Both the position numbers and the translations under genes were made by a program. Positions 42,747 through 51,998 of a stretch of DNA of 64,000 nt are shown here, piece by piece. Location of the stretch: NCBI GenBank assembly GCA_020639075.1, contig JACKHI010000001.1:2790001-2854000 (forward strand), written 5' to 3'. The notes beneath the pieces are model-generated. The model saw only the letters and a list, made by a program, of their open reading frames with translations. It was not told where the DNA came from and ran no database searches. Numbering within the stretch: the stretch's first letter is position 1; every line of letters begins with the position of its first letter. Source of the DNA: Phycisphaerales bacterium (lineage in GTDB: Bacteria; Planctomycetota; Phycisphaerae; UBA1845; UTPLA1).

Positions 42747-43253
42747 TCAGCTATCGTTCCAGGCGATATCGGTCCACGGCAATGTCGACGTATCCAACAT
42801 CTCGAATGCGAGCACGAAGTGCGCGATCGACTCATCGAAACTCGGCGTTGTCTCGTCCGGATTCGCCGTCTGCGTAATACGACACTGATACAAGCCGCTC
42901 GGCAACGAGAACACGCAGTCCTCCATGTGCTTTTCCGGAATCGCGACATCCTTGAACTGCGCCGCCATGCTGATCGTCTCGTAGTTGACGAGACAGAGCC
43001 GCCCTACTGACACTTCGATCGGACCCACGATATGGCGATGTCCGCGGAGTTCATCGGGCCACGTTGTGATCGCGAGACGCCTCGTGCCTTCGCCACCCGT
43101 TGACCACATGAGAATTCGCCGTTGGGCCATCTGTCTCACGATGTGGGCGCGAATCGACTCAAACGTCCAATTCTCGTCGACGAATGACTCGTACCGATCG
43201 GGATCGATGATTCCGAGGAAGCCTGAATCGTCTGTGATCATTATCTGATGCAT
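42747..43253 (-). CDS. Unknown protein
   Basis: 168 residues from ATG 43253. The longer frame from 43298 reads through a GAA-loop hairpin (ACCCT-GAA-GGGGT) and was rejected. The sequence opens MHQIMITDDSGFLGI and contains ENWTFESIRAHIVRQMA and ILMWSTGGEGTRRLAITTW, with no signal peptide or membrane helix. It has a mixed alpha/beta look like small immunity-type proteins, but no family was recognised. It is followed upstream by another unknown gene on the same strand. Confidence 0.6.
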   Translation of the reverse strand: MHQIMITDDSGFLGIIDPDRYESFVDENWTFESIRAHIVRQMAQRRILMWSTGGEGTRRLAITTWPDELRGHRHIVGPIEVSVGRLCLVNYETISMAAQFKDVAIPEKHMEDCVFSLPSGLYQCRITQTANPDETTPSFDESIAHFVLAFEMLDTSTLPWTDIAWNDS

Positions 43254-43280
43254 GGATTCGCATTCATCCCCCGATGACAA

Positions 43281-43293
43281 ACCCTGAAGGGGT
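43281..43293. repeat. Isolated GAA-loop hairpin
   Basis: ACCCT-GAA-GGGGT, the flanking-hairpin unit of the structured repeat family without the central part. Confidence 0.65.
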
Positions 43294-43400
43294 GTCACAC
43301 ATTCGATTAGCCGAATCTGCCCATCGTCAGCCTCGCCAACGCTGGTTCGCTGCCCGCGTGCTTGCCATGAGGCGCAAACAAGACGTACCTCTTTATCCCA

Positions 43401-43895
43401 TTACCAATCCCTAAGAAAGCACTCAAAGTCAACGGGCTCCGCTGTGAATGGTGAACCGAGCTGCTGCACGTGCTTCCGGATTGTGTCGATCAGTTCTTCC
43501 TCATGCGCGAAGAAGAACCAGAAAGCGCCGTCGATATTCTCCAGCGCCACGCGAATAAAACGTTCACGGGTTTGACGATCACGCAGCGGATCCGACTTGC
43601 AGAGCAGCTCATTCGTCGGCGCCTCGGGCATGCCGATAAGCGAAATCCAGTCTTCGATGATCCGGTTCTGAAACTTCGGGACCAGGACACCGGGCAGAAA
43701 GGTGCCATCCTCGGTTGCAGCATCAGATGACTCGAAATCCGGTCCCAACACCTCTTCAACCGGGCTATAGACGGGCCACTCACCACCCATCGACTTCCAA
43801 TAGAGGGTGCTGAACATCGGCAACACCGGCTCAAAGAAGAAGGCGAACGATGAACGCCCCGGACCGACGCGCTCATGAGCGATCTGCGTCAGCAT
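43401..43895 (-). CDS. Unknown protein
   Basis: 164 residues from ATG 43895. Soluble, Trp- and Phe-rich (SSFAFFFEPVLPMFSTLYW, then AFWFFFAHEEEL). No motif was recognised. The frame continues upstream to 43976, but those codons do not look protein-like. It forms a leftward pair with the other unknown gene 147 bases downstream. Confidence 0.55.
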   Translation of the reverse strand: MLTQIAHERVGPGRSSFAFFFEPVLPMFSTLYWKSMGGEWPVYSPVEEVLGPDFESSDAATEDGTFLPGVLVPKFQNRIIEDWISLIGMPEAPTNELLCKSDPLRDRQTRERFIRVALENIDGAFWFFFAHEEELIDTIRKHVQQLGSPFTAEPVDFECFLRDW

Positions 43896-44268
43896 GTCCG
43901 CCTCTTGCAGCTCAGAGGACGGTGGACAAATAGACCTGCCTCCCCAGCACGACGGCGATATCTTGAGTCCTAGCATTTGCTAACCCACTACAATTGAGCC
44001 AGACGACGCCATGCAACTTCGTGATGCTGCCGCCGCCCACTTTCACCTTGCCGACCGATCTCCTTCCACACCCGAAGCGCCGAGCAACACAATCTTGTAG
44101 CGCAAAGGCCCTGCCGTTCTCACATTGAAGGACGCCGGCCCCGGCGCACGAGATTTTGCAGATTTTGCGCCAATTTGCACCCCCCGCATTTCGGTGCAAA
44201 ACGCGACAGCGCATTTCCGGCAATGGAGTTAACGCGTGCAAAGCGAGCGCAACAGACTGCAAACTGCA
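43896..44268. other. 373-base gap with nothing recognised
   Basis: No gene or hairpin terminator is visible. An in-frame stretch on the minus strand (43912-44262) overlaps the upstream part of the unknown gene and does not look like protein. Confidence 0.4.
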
Positions 44269-45702
44269 TCACGCCGGCGCAGCCTCCAACCGCCTGCCTT
44301 CCAGCCGATTCACAACAATCGCCCCGATCGCATCGCCCAGCACGTTCGTCGACGTGCGGAACATATCCAGGAACGCATCGACCGCGAAGATCAGTGGAAT
44401 GTAGTAAATCGGCAGCCCCACGGCGGCGGCGACGAGGACCATCGTCACGAGCCCGGCGTCCGGCACGGCCGCAGCGCCGACGCTCGCCAATACGGCCGTC
44501 ACAAAGATGACCAGCGTCACGCCCATCGTCAGTTCGAACGGCACATCAACGAGCCCGCCATATATTTGAATCAAGAAGATGACGGCGACGCCTTCATACA
44601 ACGCCGTGCCGTCCATGTTCATCGTCGCCCCAAGCGGCAGCGAGAAGTTGGCAACCTTCGGCGAGACTTTCAGATTCTCCGTCACGTTGGCGATCGTCAC
44701 GGGCAACGTCGCGGCGCTGCTGCGCGTCGTGAAGGCAATCATCCACGCTTCGCGCAGACCCTTCCACAACGCGATCGGTCCCACGCCCCCGACGAATTTG
44801 CACACGCACACAAGAAAGAAAACGTGCGCCGCGATGCCGAGGATAACCGTCGCGCAGTACCAACCGAGCGTTTGAAAAATCTCCGGACCGTTTTCGGCGA
44901 CGAGTTTCGCCATGATGCACATGATGGCGAAGGGCGCAACGGCCATCAGCCAGTGCGTGATCTTCAGAATGACCTCGTTCAGGCTTCGAAAGAAGTGAAT
45001 CACAGGTTGCGCCGGCTCGCCAACGAACATACAGGCAATGCCCAGCAGCAGCGCGAAGAAAATGATGCCGAGAGAATTTGGCGGACTGTTCGACACGGAT
45101 TCGAACGGATTCATCAGCAGCGGCTTGACGATGTCATCGCGGAACATATCCCCGGGCGTGCGATCCTTCGCACCGGCGAGCTTGGCGAACTTCGCCGCGT
45201 CGTGACTCGCACTGCGATCGCCGGACTGCTGCGCAATGAACGCGAGCAATCCCGAGTCGTTCTCCGATGTGGCGTTGCCTTGCTGTCGTTCATAGTCGGC
45301 GCGCAACTCGGCGATTTCGATTTCGCGCTCGGCGCGGATCGTCTGGGCGGCGCTCTGCTTTCCGGGACGGATGACCAGCACGAAGACAAGACCGATGGCG
45401 ACGGCGATGCCGGTCGTACATGCATAATAGACCAGCGTCTTCCAGCCGATGGCGCCGAGTTCCTTGATGTTGGGCAGGCTCGTCACGCCCGCGACGATGC
45501 TGGCGAGAATGAGCGGCGCGATAATCATCTTCAGCGCCCCCATGAAGATGACGGGACCGCAGAGATCGAGCACCCACAGCGACGACGCGATCCATTTCGG
45601 CGTCTCGGCGCCGGCGGCCTTGTCGAGGTAGTGCAACGTCAGGCCGATGACGACGCCGAGGATCATACCGACGAAGATAAGGTTATGGAGCTTGATCTTC
45701 AC
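44269..45702 (-). CDS. Dicarboxylate/amino acid:cation symporter (DAACS family)
   Basis: 477 residues from GTG 45702, chosen because CTGGAGGCCAC lies just upstream; a longer frame from 45828 lacks such a site. The protein is that of a GltP/DctA-like transporter with eight membrane helices: the N-terminal helices, FSLPLGATMNMDGTALYEG near 340, and the closing region with VDAFLDMFRTSTNVLGD. The ATMNMDGT sequence is the substrate- and sodium-coordinating loop. An extra charged insert of about 70 residues (about 125-195) separates helices, unlike the E. coli proteins. Substrate is probably glutamate, aspartate or C4-dicarboxylates, with Na+ or H+. Confidence 0.92.
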   Translation of the reverse strand: MKIKLHNLIFVGMILGVVIGLTLHYLDKAAGAETPKWIASSLWVLDLCGPVIFMGALKMIIAPLILASIVAGVTSLPNIKELGAIGWKTLVYYACTTGIAVAIGLVFVLVIRPGKQSAAQTIRAEREIEIAELRADYERQQGNATSENDSGLLAFIAQQSGDRSASHDAAKFAKLAGAKDRTPGDMFRDDIVKPLLMNPFESVSNSPPNSLGIIFFALLLGIACMFVGEPAQPVIHFFRSLNEVILKITHWLMAVAPFAIMCIMAKLVAENGPEIFQTLGWYCATVILGIAAHVFFLVCVCKFVGGVGPIALWKGLREAWMIAFTTRSSAATLPVTIANVTENLKVSPKVANFSLPLGATMNMDGTALYEGVAVIFLIQIYGGLVDVPFELTMGVTLVIFVTAVLASVGAAAVPDAGLVTMVLVAAAVGLPIYYIPLIFAVDAFLDMFRTSTNVLGDAIGAIVVNRLEGRRLEAAPA

Positions 45703-45873
45703 GTGGCCTCCAGGTTGCCGGCGCGAGAGAACGAACCTACAAGACAATTCCACCGCCCCTTCACGGCGGACACGCGATGGAGTTTTCGAGATCCACGAGT
45801 TTCGCTTCAACCGCTTCGCGGTATTCACTTCGCCCGCGAAGACAGTTCGGCGCTCCCTCGGTGCGATCCAGCG

Positions 45874-46638
45874 TCAGTCCGGCAGCTGGATCTGCATGTT
45901 GGACCACTCCTTCAGTCGAGGTCGATCCGTCATGTCGTATTGCAGCGGCGTAACAGAGACATAGCCTTCGCCGATGGCGTGCCGATCAGAGTCGTTCGGA
46001 TCGCCGTAATTCTGAAAGTCGCCGCTGAGCCAGTAGTAGGATCGCCCGTACGGATCTTCACGCTTCTCGATGCGCTCATCCATATTTTGCGTCGACATCG
46101 GCACGACGCGAACGCCTTTCGGCCAGCCCGGCTTCAGTTCGGGAATGTTGATATTGCAGACGCAGCCCGGCGGTATGCCCTGTTTCGCGACGGCCTTAAT
46201 AATCGGCTTCGCGATACGCGCGGCGGCATCGAAATCCATGTCGCGATAGAGCTCGAACGAGACGGCCACGGCCGGCCGGCCGAGGATCGCCGCTTCCATC
46301 GCCGCGGCGACGGTACCGGAATAAAGCACGTGGATGCCCGTGTTAAGCCCGGCATTGATCCCCGAGACGACGAGATCGGGCGGCGATTCGATCAGATGAT
46401 GCAGCGCCAGCTTGACGCAGTCTGCCGGCGTTCCCTCGACGGCCGTCCCGGCGAAACCATCACTGATCTTGGCCTGATGCCACAAAACGGGATGGCGAAT
46501 CGTTATCGCGTGCGAAGTGCCGGACTGCACGCCCTGGGGTGCGATCACTTCCACATCCCAGTCTTCTGCGAGCACGGAATGCAGCGCGCGAATGCCGGGG
46601 GCGTATATACCGTCGTCGTTGGTGAGCATGATGCGCAT
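45874..46638 (-). CDS. surE: 5'/3'-nucleotidase SurE
   Basis: 254 residues. SurE hydrolyses nucleoside monophosphates and polyphosphate. The family start MRIMLTNDDGIYAPGI holds the paired Asp metal ligands; APQGVQSGTSHAIT, VEGTPADCVKLAL and VVSGINAGLNTG hold the Ser, Thr and Asn ligands, and YSGTVAAAMEA the closing loop. Length is normal. It is a single gene, with the symporter downstream in the same direction after 171 bases. Confidence 0.95.
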   Translation of the reverse strand: MRIMLTNDDGIYAPGIRALHSVLAEDWDVEVIAPQGVQSGTSHAITIRHPVLWHQAKISDGFAGTAVEGTPADCVKLALHHLIESPPDLVVSGINAGLNTGIHVLYSGTVAAAMEAAILGRPAVAVSFELYRDMDFDAAARIAKPIIKAVAKQGIPPGCVCNINIPELKPGWPKGVRVVPMSTQNMDERIEKREDPYGRSYYWLSGDFQNYGDPNDSDRHAIGEGYVSVTPLQYDMTDRPRLKEWSNMQIQLPD

Positions 46639-46746
46639 GGGCGGCGATTGTAGGACGCGCGGACGAGTCCTACAATTCCATACTGACGGGTGATCGGCGG
46701 CCGGCCGTGCCCCCCCGCCTTTTGAAATGGAAATGAGGTTTCCCGG

Positions 46747-48714
46747 ATGCCGTCCAGACCAGGCCCGTTTCGCATATCACGTTCGATGCAGGGCTTTGTC
46801 GCGCTCGTCGCGATTCTCGCCGTCACGGGCGTCATCTATCAGGAATTGCTCGAGTCGGGAATCATCGACGCCGGCGATCGCACGTGCGTTGCCGTGGGCC
46901 GGCATTGGGCGGGTCGATACGATCGGCTGATGCTGGACCTGAACGAAAATCTTCGTGACAACTGGAGCCACGTGTTCGATATCGTCTCGGAAAGCGGAAT
47001 TCAGCAACCTCCGAATACGGGCGGATTCTGGCAACCCCTTGTCGCCGTCTCATTCGCCATCGACGCATCCCTCGCCAAGAACCCGATGGTCGCCCCCTTC
47101 CATTATCACCTGACGAATATCGCACTGCACCTGTTGAACTGCGCGCTTGTGTTCCTGCTGACGCGACAATTCACGAAGACGCTTATCTGGCCTGTCCTGC
47201 TGACGCTTCTGTTCGCACTGCATCCGGTGCAAGTCGAGTCCATCGCCTGGATCTCCCAGCGGATGACATTGCTGTCGGCGACGTTCGCCCTGCTCGCAAC
47301 AAATTGCTATGTCCGCTACGCAAAGACCGGCCATTCGCGATGGATGACGCCGACGTTCCTCTTCTACACGTGCATCCTGTTATCACGGCCGCTCTACATT
47401 GCGTTGCCCGGCGTGTTCCTGATCCTGGACATCTGGCCGCTGAAACGGCACGGCTGGCGAACGCTGGTCGAGAAAATCCCGTTGTTTGGAATGATGCTGC
47501 TGGGGAACTTCCTCGACGGGGCCGTTCGCGCGCATGCACAGGTGGTTCACGGCGGCGGAATGGAAGGCGTTCAATCCATCCTCCACAATTTCTCGTCGCT
47601 TGTGCTTCGACTCGTTTGGCCGTTTGACCTGTCGCCCTATCACGTGCCGGAGACAACGATCGGGACCGTCGCGCTCGGCACGGCTTTCGACGTCGTCGTG
47701 CTCGCGCTAATAATCGGCGCGTTGGTCCTGACGTTCCTGAAAAGCAAACCCGCATTCGTCGGATTCTCCTGTGCGGCACTTGTGATACTGCCTGCATTGA
47801 TCCAGGCACCCTATAGCGAGTGGCTGCTGAGCGATCAGTATCTCTACCTCGCACTCGTCATACCCTGTCTTTGCGCCGCCGCCTGGCTCGGCGACGTTGA
47901 CTGGCGATTCCAACCGCGGATACGTCAATGGGCGGCGCTCGCAACGGCGTGTGTCGTCGCGGCATGCGGCGTAGGCGCCTACGCCCAGTCACTCAATTGG
48001 CAAAGCGATCGATATATGGCCGAGCACTCGATCGAGCTCTATCCCGATCGGGCTTTCGGCTACATCGCCCTTGTCGAAGCGTACATCGCCGAGCACGACT
48101 ACGAGGCCGCCCTTCACGCTGCGGAACTCGCGCAGAAGCTCGAGCCCGAAAACCCGTCAACGGATTTCTATCTCGGCACGGTCCTGCTGCTTTACGAATC
48201 GAACCGCAGCGCCCAGGCGATCGGGTATCTGGAGTCCGCCCTGAAATCCGACCCCAACTGGATCGAATGCCTGCAGAATCTGGGCGTCGCGTTGGGGCGC
48301 AACGGGCGAACGGACGAAGCAATCCCGTATCTCGAGCGAGCCCGCGATCTCGATCCCGCGTCGGCCGGCATCCGCATAGGACTCGGTACGGCTTACTTGC
48401 GTGTCGAGAAGTTCGCCGACGCCCGCCGCGAATTCGAGGAAGCGCTCAAGCGCAACAATTCACCGTCCGCTCATCTCGGCCTGGCCATCGCGTGGGCCGC
48501 CAATGACAATCCGGATTACGCCCAGCGCCATCTCGCCGTTGCCGTCGAGAAGGATCCAAACGTAGCATTTCGTGCGGGTCGATCTCCGTGGTTGCGACGT
48601 TACATCGACCGCCCCGGCTTCCGATCGCTCATTTCCGTCGATCCGGCGGCGAACAAGAGCGACGGACCGATCACGGATTCGCCGACGTCCTTCGAGTCGG
48701 GCGGATCGTCTTAG
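46747..48714 (+). CDS. Polytopic membrane protein with TPR tail (TMTC/PMT-like)
   Basis: 655 residues. Residues 15-400 have 10-12 membrane helices with YHLTNIALHLLNCALVFLL and LFALHPVQVESIAWISQRM, the signatures of the TMTC/DUF1736-type proteins, relatives of GT-C mannosyltransferases. Residues about 420-600 form several TPRs (YIALVEAYIAEHDYEAALHA, then further 34-residue units). A family with glycosyltransferase-like membrane domains and TPR is often found in planctomycetes, but the acceptor is unknown. A second member lies at the right edge. Nearby lies nnrE, only 22 bases downstream. Confidence 0.85.
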   Translation: MPSRPGPFRISRSMQGFVALVAILAVTGVIYQELLESGIIDAGDRTCVAVGRHWAGRYDRLMLDLNENLRDNWSHVFDIVSESGIQQPPNTGGFWQPLVAVSFAIDASLAKNPMVAPFHYHLTNIALHLLNCALVFLLTRQFTKTLIWPVLLTLLFALHPVQVESIAWISQRMTLLSATFALLATNCYVRYAKTGHSRWMTPTFLFYTCILLSRPLYIALPGVFLILDIWPLKRHGWRTLVEKIPLFGMMLLGNFLDGAVRAHAQVVHGGGMEGVQSILHNFSSLVLRLVWPFDLSPYHVPETTIGTVALGTAFDVVVLALIIGALVLTFLKSKPAFVGFSCAALVILPALIQAPYSEWLLSDQYLYLALVIPCLCAAAWLGDVDWRFQPRIRQWAALATACVVAACGVGAYAQSLNWQSDRYMAEHSIELYPDRAFGYIALVEAYIAEHDYEAALHAAELAQKLEPENPSTDFYLGTVLLLYESNRSAQAIGYLESALKSDPNWIECLQNLGVALGRNGRTDEAIPYLERARDLDPASAGIRIGLGTAYLRVEKFADARREFEEALKRNNSPSAHLGLAIAWAANDNPDYAQRHLAVAVEKDPNVAFRAGRSPWLRRYIDRPGFRSLISVDPAANKSDGPITDSPTSFESGGSS

Positions 48715-48736
48715 TTGGATCAGACAGCGTAACATC

Positions 48737-49456
48737 ATGTCGATCGACCCACACCAGCAAGAGAACATCTACCTGACGCGCGAGCAGGTTCGTGACGTGG
48801 ATCGCCGCGCGATCGAGGATTTCGGCATTCCCGGAATCGTCCTGATGGAAAACGCCGGGCGAAATGCGATGGCAATCATCCTCGCGCGGCTGCGCGAGTT
48901 GAATCGGACCGATGCAGGCACGATCGCCATCGTCTGCGGTCGCGGGAACAACGGCGGAGACGGCTTTGTGATCGCGCGACATGTTTCGAATGCCGGCAGT
49001 CATGTGGAGATATTCCTAGCGTGTGAGCCTGATGCACTGAAGGGCGATGCGCTGACGAACTACTCCATCGCCGTCAGAATGCAATTGCCGATGTATCGGT
49101 TCTATGCGGAGAGCGACATCGCGGAATGTGCTCCGCGCCTGCAATCTGCGACCATCATCGTGGATGCGATCCTCGGCACGGGTTTCTCCGGCGACGTTCG
49201 ATCACCATTGAATCTTGTGATTCAAGCGATCAACGATGCCGGGCGCCACACGATCGCTGTCGACGTGCCGTCTGGGCTGGACTGCAACTCGGGCAATCCC
49301 TCGAACGCAACGGTTCGAGCGGATGAGACGATCACGTTCGTCGCCAGAAAAGTTGGGTTTCGGGCAACGGAATCGCACGCCTATCTCGGCGTCGTGGACG
49401 TCGTGGACATCGGAGCGCCGCGAGCAATTGTTCAAGCAGTACATGACGTTGGATAG
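48737..49456 (+). CDS. nnrE: NAD(P)H-hydrate epimerase
   Basis: 239 residues from ATG 48737. NnrE epimerises damaged R-NAD(P)HX to S-NAD(P)HX for repair. The YjeF_N fold is clear: PGIVLMENAGRNAM near 33, IVCGRGNNGGDGFVIAR near 65, ILGTGFSGDVRSP near 140 and VDVPSGLDCNSG near 175. The dehydratase (YjeF_C) domain common in E. coli is absent, so a separate dehydratase would be needed. The longer frame from 48572 overlaps the TPR gene and was rejected. Confidence 0.93.
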   Translation: MSIDPHQQENIYLTREQVRDVDRRAIEDFGIPGIVLMENAGRNAMAIILARLRELNRTDAGTIAIVCGRGNNGGDGFVIARHVSNAGSHVEIFLACEPDALKGDALTNYSIAVRMQLPMYRFYAESDIAECAPRLQSATIIVDAILGTGFSGDVRSPLNLVIQAINDAGRHTIAVDVPSGLDCNSGNPSNATVRADETITFVARKVGFRATESHAYLGVVDVVDIGAPRAIVQAVHDVG

Positions 49457-49477
49457 CACACGGTAGGTGAATTCGCC

Positions 49478-50113
49478 ATGGTAGAACAGCGAAACCGAGA
49501 ATTCCTGGAGGCGTGCTTCAGCGATCTTGCGAAGGCGGAGACCATGCTGCGCGATACGCCCGACCTGATTTCCGCACACGTCTTCGGCGGTGAAACGGCC
49601 CTGATGTACGTTGCAACGGAAGATCGCGCCGACGCGGTGACGTTTCTCCTGAATAACGGCGCGAATGTCAATTTCCAGGACGATTTTGGAAGTACATCGC
49701 TCGCCATCGCGTGCTCGCTGGGATACGACAAAGTCTGCGACATCCTGATTGCGCATGGCGCGAATCCGAATCTCGCCGACGTCAACGGCGTGACACCGCT
49801 GCATCGTGCCGCGAGGAACGACAGTGCATCGCTCATCAATCGGCTCATCGCGGCGGGCGCAATCGTCAACGCGCTTGACAACTGTAAGGACACGCCGCTG
49901 CATGCAGCAGCCGAAAGGAAGGCCCTTGATGCCTTGAAGGCTCTTCTGGATGCCGGCGCAAACCCGCTCGGCGACAAGGCCGGATACTGCTCGCCCCTCG
50001 ACTACGCCGAGGAATCCGGCTCCGCGGAGGTTGTTGAAGAACTGAAAAAGCGGATCGCTCTGATGCCGACCAGCGGGGATTCGCAAGACGACTCGTCGCA
50101 CAATGGCACTTGA
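49478..50113 (+). CDS. Ankyrin-repeat protein
   Basis: 211 residues with AGGTGA before the ATG. About five ankyrin repeats fill the protein: GETALMYVATEDRADAVTFL, FGSTSLAIACSLGYDKVCDI, GVTPLHRAARND, KDTPLHAAAERKALDALKAL and a degenerate last unit. There is no signal peptide, so it is likely a cytoplasmic protein-interaction module. It is 21 bases downstream of nnrE on the same strand, which suggests co-transcription without implying function. Confidence 0.9.
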   Translation: MVEQRNREFLEACFSDLAKAETMLRDTPDLISAHVFGGETALMYVATEDRADAVTFLLNNGANVNFQDDFGSTSLAIACSLGYDKVCDILIAHGANPNLADVNGVTPLHRAARNDSASLINRLIAAGAIVNALDNCKDTPLHAAAERKALDALKALLDAGANPLGDKAGYCSPLDYAEESGSAEVVEELKKRIALMPTSGDSQDDSSHNGT

Positions 50114-50116
50114 CGC

Positions 50117-51967
50117 CTACTTGTATTCGCGCGAGTTCTTCTGATAGTACGACAGGCTTCGCTTTAACCCGCCGGCCCGGTTGCGCTTTCGCCAGATCGT
50201 CTTGTGCCGATCCATGATCGACGTCAGATCGTCGCGTAATTTTCGATTCGACACACGCTGCCGGCCGTTCACCTTGCGATCAAGCGAAACGATGGCGCGC
50301 ATGCACCCGTGCCGCAAGACATCAAGCGTTAACGCGAATTCCTCGCGAGCAAGTTCGCTTCCGAAGTCCACGCGCCGCGCGCCATCAGCGAGCCGCTCGA
50401 TCTTGCGGGACATCCGATCGACTCGCTTCGGCGTCAGGCCCTGCACCTCTGCGATCTTCTCGATGGGCCGATTCCACATTTCGAAGAACACGCTGCGATT
50501 GTGAATCGCGATTCCCGACGCCTCGTGCACGCGACCCGCATCGAGCCAGAGCTTGCCGGCGCCGCCCTTCTGACCGTGGAATACATGTCGATCCAGTGCG
50601 CCTGCGAGATCGAGCGATGCATTGCTCTTTCCGCACCAGCTCATCGCCGCCGAGAGCGCAAATCCGGCGTAGCTGACAGGCAGTTGCTGACGATGGCCGT
50701 AGTCACCCCAGTCCGTGATGAGCAGTCCTGTCGCGCCGTTGCGGCGCCCCGTCTCGGCCGCCAGCGTGATGTTCTCGATCATGTTTTCCGTGCGCCCGGC
50801 GAAACTGCACCAACTCGAAGTCCCCGGACAGACGTAGAATGAAAGCCCTGCGTCGCGAATGTAACGGCATTCCTTCTTGAACGGATGCGTCGCTTCGTAT
50901 CCCCAAATCAGCGGAATGATGTCGCGCGGCAGTTCCTTCGCCAGTTCCGGGTTCTTGAGCAGCCAGTCGGACCAGAACTGCATTTGACGACCATGCTTCG
51001 TGACGACGGAGTGAATCTTCTTGATGTAGTTGAGATAGACGCGCCCTGCGCCGACTTGCTTGCAGGCGGCGGCGCTGCGGCCGAAACCCAGCTCCCACGG
51101 TTCATCACAACCAACATTGAACAGCCGGCTCCTGAAGTTGGGCAGCAACTGTCGATAGAGCGACGTCATCAGTTTGATTGAGCCGGGATCGACCGGACAG
51201 AGCGTCGTCGGATGTTCGCGCGTCTCGCCCCAAGGCGTCTGCCATGGACCCGTCGTCTCGGCGAGCGAACGATAGGGCTCGTAGCGCAGCCAGTGCTCCA
51301 TGTGCCCGAGCGAATTCTGGTTCGGCACCAGTTCGATGTCGCGTTCGCGGCAGTAGGCGTCCAGCGCGACAATCTCATCGGCCGACAGCGCCGACGTTCC
51401 CCGCCAGATGCGCTCGTGTCCCGCATAGGCGAATGTGTGCTCCGTATAGAGCTGCAACTGGTTGAACTTCCAGTCGGCGAACTGATCGATCAACGCATGC
51501 AGCGACGCCGTCGTCGGTATCTTGTCGCGGCTGACGTCGAGCATCACACCGCGCGCCGCGAAATCCGGCCAATCCGTAATCTCCATCGCGGCGATTCGTC
51601 CAGCGCCTGCATCGATCAACTGACGAAGCGTGCGGGCCGCGTGTCGAGCGCCGCGCAGATCCGCGGCGCAGATCTCGATTCGCTTCGGAGTCAGGCGCAG
51701 GCAGTAATACTCGGGGCCGCGAGCCGACGCGACGGGCGTAATCCGAGCTTCGATTGAGGCGCCGCTGGCAGACGTTCGAGAACGGCCTCGCCCTGACGCT
51801 GCGGGACGAGCCCGGCGCGACAATTCTGCGCGAACGATCTCACATGCTGCCGGCCAGGCGTCGGCACAAAGAGTGATCCTGTCGGCGGTTGCAGCCAGAA
51901 CGCCGTCCAGTCGGCGCACACGCCGAGGGAGCGGCAACACATCGCGATCCGTCGCAGGTCTAGTCAT
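50117..51967 (-). CDS. Beta-N-acetylhexosaminidase (GH20)
   Basis: 616 residues. An N-terminal Glyco_hydro_20b-like domain (about 1-125) with no obvious signal peptide precedes a TIM barrel. RGVMLDVSRDKIPT near 142 opens the barrel; the catalytic pair is in LFNVGCDEPWELG near 285, where the Asp-Glu dyad assists by the N-acetyl group. Later Trp residues (IWGYEATHP, ITDWGDYGH) line the site. It would remove terminal GlcNAc or GalNAc. Lack of a signal peptide suggests a cytoplasmic enzyme, which could release GlcNAc from muropeptides upstream of AnmK and MurQ. It is convergent with the ankyrin gene at three bases. Confidence 0.9.
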   Translation of the reverse strand: MTRPATDRDVLPLPRRVRRLDGVLAATADRITLCADAWPAACEIVRAELSRRARPAASGRGRSRTSASGASIEARITPVASARGPEYYCLRLTPKRIEICAADLRGARHAARTLRQLIDAGAGRIAAMEITDWPDFAARGVMLDVSRDKIPTTASLHALIDQFADWKFNQLQLYTEHTFAYAGHERIWRGTSALSADEIVALDAYCRERDIELVPNQNSLGHMEHWLRYEPYRSLAETTGPWQTPWGETREHPTTLCPVDPGSIKLMTSLYRQLLPNFRSRLFNVGCDEPWELGFGRSAAACKQVGAGRVYLNYIKKIHSVVTKHGRQMQFWSDWLLKNPELAKELPRDIIPLIWGYEATHPFKKECRYIRDAGLSFYVCPGTSSWCSFAGRTENMIENITLAAETGRRNGATGLLITDWGDYGHRQQLPVSYAGFALSAAMSWCGKSNASLDLAGALDRHVFHGQKGGAGKLWLDAGRVHEASGIAIHNRSVFFEMWNRPIEKIAEVQGLTPKRVDRMSRKIERLADGARRVDFGSELAREEFALTLDVLRHGCMRAIVSLDRKVNGRQRVSNRKLRDDLTSIMDRHKTIWRKRNRAGGLKRSLSYYQKNSREYK

Positions 51968-51998
51968 GGATGTCAGGTGCTCGTTGGACGTGATTGGC

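Noticed and set aside
44236..46653. 805-codon frame on the plus strand
   Set aside because: It runs antisense through the symporter and surE and has the Arg/His/Asp composition of an antisense frame.
48572..48736. Longer N-terminus of NnrE
   Set aside because: Overlaps the 3' end of the TPR gene and is Arg/Ser-rich; family similarity begins after ATG 48737.
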